In this document: piece after piece, positions 39,238-41,459 of the stretch
Position numbering within the stretch: the first letter of the stretch is position 1
Layout: the number at the start of each line of letters is the position of its first letter
NCBI RefSeq assembly: GCF_034432235.1
Contig: NZ_DAOUCJ010000028.1
Span: 1 to 41,459 of the forward strand
Origin: Thermoflexus sp.
GTDB taxonomy: Bacteria > Chloroflexota > Anaerolineae > Thermoflexales > Thermoflexaceae
Length of the DNA stretch: 41,459 nt
Direction: 5' to 3'
The notes under the pieces: model-generated
What the model was told of the DNA's origin: nothing
Databases searched by the model: none
The model's input: the letters and a program-made list of their open reading frames with translations, nothing else
Program-made: the position numbers and the translations under genes

Positions 39238-39837
39238 CTCAACGGTCTCCCCCAGCTCATAACGGGTGAACCGGCGAACCACGATGTTTTCCCCCACCCG
39301 GGCGATGGTCTCCATGATCACCTGGCCCACCGTGCGATCCTCGTCTTTGATAAAGGGCTGCTCCAGAAGACAAACCTCCTGGATGAACCGGTTCAGCCGG
39401 CTCTCCGCGATCTTTTCCGCAATATGAGGGGGCTTGCCCTCGTTCAGGGCTTCCTTCAGATAGATCTGGCGTTCGTGCTCCAGGACCTCCGCGGGGATCT
39501 CCTCCCGCCGGATATAGCGGGGGCTGGTGGCTGCGATCTGGAGCAACAGGTCATGGGCCAGCTGCTGGAACTCAGGAGTGCGGGCGACGAAGTCCGTCTC
39601 GCAGTTCAGCTCCAGCAGCACCCCCACCCGATTGCCCGGGTGCACATAGGCGACCACCAGGCCTTCCCGGGCGGTCCGCTCCAGCTTCCGGGCCGCCCGC
39701 GCCAGGCCCTTCTCCCGCAGGTAATCGATGGCCTTCTCAAAATCCCCGCCCGTCTCCTCCAGGGCCTTGCGGCAATCCAGGATGCCAGCCCCGGTCATCT
39801 CCCGAAGACGCTTGACCATGTCCACTGAGATGTTCAA
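39235..39837 (-). CDS. tsf: Elongation factor Ts
   Basis: This 200-residue short-form EF-Ts recharges EF-Tu with GTP. It contains MVKRLREMTGAGILDCRKAL, the DFEKAIDYLREKGLA region, CETDFVARTPEF, and the C-terminal LLEQPFIKDEDRTVGQVI. The start is a TTG at 39837 giving (M)NISVDMVKR, with GGAGG four to five bases upstream; the first ATG (39819) is 22 bases from that site. The dimerisation region is reduced compared with the E. coli protein, as in many thermophiles. Its stop codon lies in a hairpin. Confidence 0.94.
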   Translation of the reverse strand: MNISVDMVKRLREMTGAGILDCRKALEETGGDFEKAIDYLREKGLARAARKLERTAREGLVVAYVHPGNRVGVLLELNCETDFVARTPEFQQLAHDLLLQIAATSPRYIRREEIPAEVLEHERQIYLKEALNEGKPPHIAEKIAESRLNRFIQEVCLLEQPFIKDEDRTVGQVIMETIARVGENIVVRRFTRYELGETVE

Positions 39838-39874
39838 GGGACCTCCCTCCGGATCCAGGGGTTTGGAAGAATCC

Positions 39875-40708
39875 TCAGGCTTCCAGCTCTTCGAACGTCT
39901 CTTCTTCCTCGAGCCCCACGGCCTCCTCGCCCTCCTCTTCGGCCTCGAACACACGGCGCAGCTCCAGCGCCGGCTCCTCTTCCTCGACCTCCTCCTCGAT
40001 CGCCTCCGCCACGCCCATCTTCTCGCGCAGCTGAAGGCCCTCCACCACCGCATCCGCGATCAGACGGGTGACCAGCTTGATCGAGCGGATGGCGTCATCG
40101 TTCGCTGGAATGATGTAGTCGATGGGATCCGGATCGCAGTTGGTATCCACCATGGCGATCACCGGGATATTGAGGGCGTTCGCCTCCCGGATCGCCGTCG
40201 CCTCCCGCATGGTATCCACCACGAACAGCATGTCCGGGAGGCGCTTCATCAGGCGGAGGCCTTCGAACTTGAGGCGCATCTTTTCGTATTTCCGACGGAG
40301 GCGGATCGCCTCCTTCTTGGGCATCGTCTCCAGCCCGCCGTTGCGGATCATCTCATCCAGCTGGATGTAATAACGGATGCGATCCCGGATCGTGCGCCAG
40401 TTGGTGAGCGTGCCGCCCAGCCAGCGGTAATTCACATAAGGCATCTGACACCGCTGGGCCTCCGCCGCGATGGTCTCCTGGGCCTGGCGCTTGGTGCCCA
40501 CGAACAGGATCACTCCTCCCCGGGCGACCTGATCGCGGACCAGGGCATAGGTGCTCTCGAGGGCGCGGATGGTTTGCTGGAGGTCGATGATGTGGACGCC
40601 GTTTCGCTCCGTGAAGATGTAGGGTTTCATCTTGGGGTGCCAGCGGTTCGTCTTGTGGCCGAAGTGCACCCCCGCTTCCAGCAGCTCTTTCATCGTCACC
40701 AGCGGCAT
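39875..40708 (-). CDS. rpsB: Ribosomal protein S2 with a long acidic tail
   Basis: This 277-residue protein belongs to the small ribosomal subunit. It opens MPLVTMKELLEAGVHFGHKTNRW, with IFTERNGVHIIDLQQTI, NYRWLGGTLTNWRTI, LPDMLFVVDTMREATAI and PVIAMVDTNCDPDPIDYIIP. The last 40 residues contain 21 glutamates (EEEVEEEE, AEEEGEEAVGLEEEE), an extension absent from the E. coli protein. GGAGGAGGG precedes the ATG. It is the first gene of the rpsB-tsf-pyrH-frr-uppS-cdsA-tmk order. Confidence 0.96.
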   Translation of the reverse strand: MPLVTMKELLEAGVHFGHKTNRWHPKMKPYIFTERNGVHIIDLQQTIRALESTYALVRDQVARGGVILFVGTKRQAQETIAAEAQRCQMPYVNYRWLGGTLTNWRTIRDRIRYYIQLDEMIRNGGLETMPKKEAIRLRRKYEKMRLKFEGLRLMKRLPDMLFVVDTMREATAIREANALNIPVIAMVDTNCDPDPIDYIIPANDDAIRSIKLVTRLIADAVVEGLQLREKMGVAEAIEEEVEEEEPALELRRVFEAEEEGEEAVGLEEEETFEELEA

Positions 40709-41001
40709 AGACCCTCCTCCGCATGCGTTTTGATCCGCCACCCCTTCTCCCCGGCGGGAGCCGGCGCACCGCCGGCACGCCCCAACCGGTCCAGGGTGTG
40801 TGGGATCCGACACCAGGGGGGAAGTATACTACACTTCCAGGGATCCCGCCAGCCCTTTTCAGTTTTCAGAAAGAACGCGGCGTTTTCCGCTCTCGAGCCC
40901 GCCCAATGAAGCCCGCGCTCAGCGGGATGCAGCGCCCGGCGCTCCCACTCCTTTACCGGATGGGCAGGACAGCGGCTTCTCTCCCCTCCCGCACCGCTGG
41001 C
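40709..41001. other. Divergent intergenic region upstream of rpsB
   Basis: This gap lies between rpsB and a divergent plus-strand gene. It contains a likely rpsB -10 element at 40823-40828. No gene, tRNA or strong hairpin was seen. The part next to rpsB (40709-40822) is long enough for a structured leader, such as an S2 autoregulatory site, but none could be recognised. Confidence 0.4.
40823..40828 (-). promoter_or_regulatory. Likely -10 element for rpsB
   Basis: The minus-strand hexamer TATACT (in GTAGTATACTTCC) matches TATAAT at five of six positions and lies about 115 bases before the rpsB ATG. The -35 region at 16-18 bases is poor (TGGCGG). It is the best candidate in the gap. Confidence 0.4.
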
Positions 41002-41030
41002 TTGACCGACCGATTTGCCCTTTTTACAAT
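41002..41030 (+). promoter_or_regulatory. Sigma-70-type promoter for the terminal secreted-protein gene
   Basis: TTGACC (41002-41007) and TACAAT (41025-41030) are separated by exactly 17 bases; each hexamer matches consensus at five of six positions. Transcription would start near 41037, giving a leader of about 26 bases with AGGAG before the ATG at 41063. Confidence 0.75.
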
Positions 41031-41062
41031 TTTCCCTGGAGTCCTTCTTCGCAGGAGTTCGG

Positions 41063-41459
41063 ATGGTCCAATGGCGCTCCCTGGTGGCGATGATCGGGGT
41101 GATGAGCCTGGTGGGGCAGCCCCTGGCGTTCCCCCCGAGATCCTCCGCCTCCGCCCCTGGACGGATCGCATCCTGGCCTCGGGCCTCGCCATCCTTCCAG
41201 AGCCCATTGCCGCCGCCCACCCCGCCTGCGCCTGCCCCCTCCCTGCCGCCTCCCCTTCCCCTGCCGCCGCCCGAGGAGATCCCCGTCACCCCCGGCACGG
41301 CCGCCCGCTTCCTCGACGGGCGGGTCACGGTGGAGGTGCCCCCCCGTCGCCCCCATCGCCCGCCTCCGCCTGGCCGCCCGGGCGATCCGCCGCCTGGGCG
41401 CCGGCCAGGCCGGCCTGGCCCTCGTCTTCGACCTCACCGCCGCCGACCCCCGCGGCGCC
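41063..41459 (+). CDS. Secreted Pro-rich protein, N-terminal part, apparent frameshift, runs off the window
   Basis: The ATG has AGGAG about six bases upstream and a good promoter. The N-terminus MVQWRSLVAMIGVMSLVGQP looks like a signal peptide, followed by a Pro-rich linker and a folded-looking TPGTAARFLDGRVTVEVPP. At a run of seven C (41339-41345) the frame turns into Pro/Arg-rich nonsense-like sequence. Removing one C instead gives VAPIARLRLAARAIRRLG and LALVFDLTAADPRGA, which read as natural beta-rich protein. This suggests a +1 frameshift, either a sequencing or assembly error or a real mutation or slippage. The family is not identified. No stop is met before the window end in either frame. 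Confidence 0.65.
   Translation, partial: MVQWRSLVAMIGVMSLVGQPLAFPPRSSASAPGRIASWPRASPSFQSPLPPPTPPAPAPSLPPPLPLPPPEEIPVTPGTAARFLDGRVTVEVPPRRPHRPPPPGRPGDPPPGRRPGRPGPRLRPHRRRPPRR

Overview
The window is GC-rich and gene-dense, with few mobile elements. Gene content suggests a thermophilic, Gram-negative-like or monoderm bacterium of the Chloroflexota (Anaerolineae/Thermoflexus-like). That placement is inference. It rests on the GC-rich codon use, the Pro/Glu-rich TPR protein, the DUF4349 lipoprotein, the MglA-like GTPase beside a DUF4388 protein, and menaquinone-type UbiE. No rRNA gene, tRNA gene, CRISPR array or intact insertion sequence was seen.

Layout. (1) 1-980: N-terminus of an unidentified minus-strand gene, divergent from ubiE/menG. 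(2) 977-4430, minus strand: a three-gene group of an alpha/beta hydrolase, a left-handed beta-helix (hexapeptide) protein and a homologue of the cyanobacterial fatty acyl-ACP reductase (AAR). The AAR homologue keeps the active-site cysteine and is the most unusual gene here. (3) 4477-4679: a modular intergenic repeat that recurs twice at 17400-17698. (4) 4686-15391, minus strand: Ras-like GTPase, DUF4388 protein, sirtuin, M20 peptidase, PfkB kinase, M19 dipeptidase, hot-dog thioesterase, YfcE-type phosphoesterase, a large TPR protein with EWL motifs, and a DUF4349 lipoprotein. (5) 15703-17398, plus strand: def and trxB. (6) 17773-21510, minus strand: NERD-domain membrane protein, a small CxxC protein, fabF and a nucleotide-sugar pyrophosphorylase. 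(7) 21689-22082: an inverted repeat and the decayed remains of an AbiE toxin-antitoxin pair. (8) 22143-30407, minus strand: an exopolysaccharide cluster with a polyprenyl-phosphate sugar transferase, three glycosyltransferases, two Wzz-type proteins (one internally duplicated with a 106-bp perfect DNA repeat) and a CpsD-like protein lacking Walker A. rnhB is embedded in it. (9) 30486-34898, plus strand: ornithine cyclodeaminase family, mutM, DUF429, DUF309 and an MDR alcohol dehydrogenase. (10) 34965-40708, minus strand: cupin, then the conserved order rpsB-tsf-pyrH-frr-uppS-cdsA-tmk read from right to left, with a 19-bp perfect hairpin between tsf and pyrH and several non-ATG starts. (11) 41002-41459, plus strand: a good sigma-70-type promoter driving a secreted protein that runs off the window and appears frameshifted in a C7 tract.

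How the genes work together. The right end is core translation, phospholipid and isoprenoid-carrier synthesis. UppS makes the undecaprenyl carrier on which the transferase at 27704-29128 would start the exopolysaccharide. The sugar-nucleotide enzyme would feed that pathway, and the Wzz-type proteins would set chain length or export. FabF makes long acyl-ACP, which is the expected substrate of the AAR-like reductase at the left end. The link between these last two is inference from enzyme families, not from gene adjacency.
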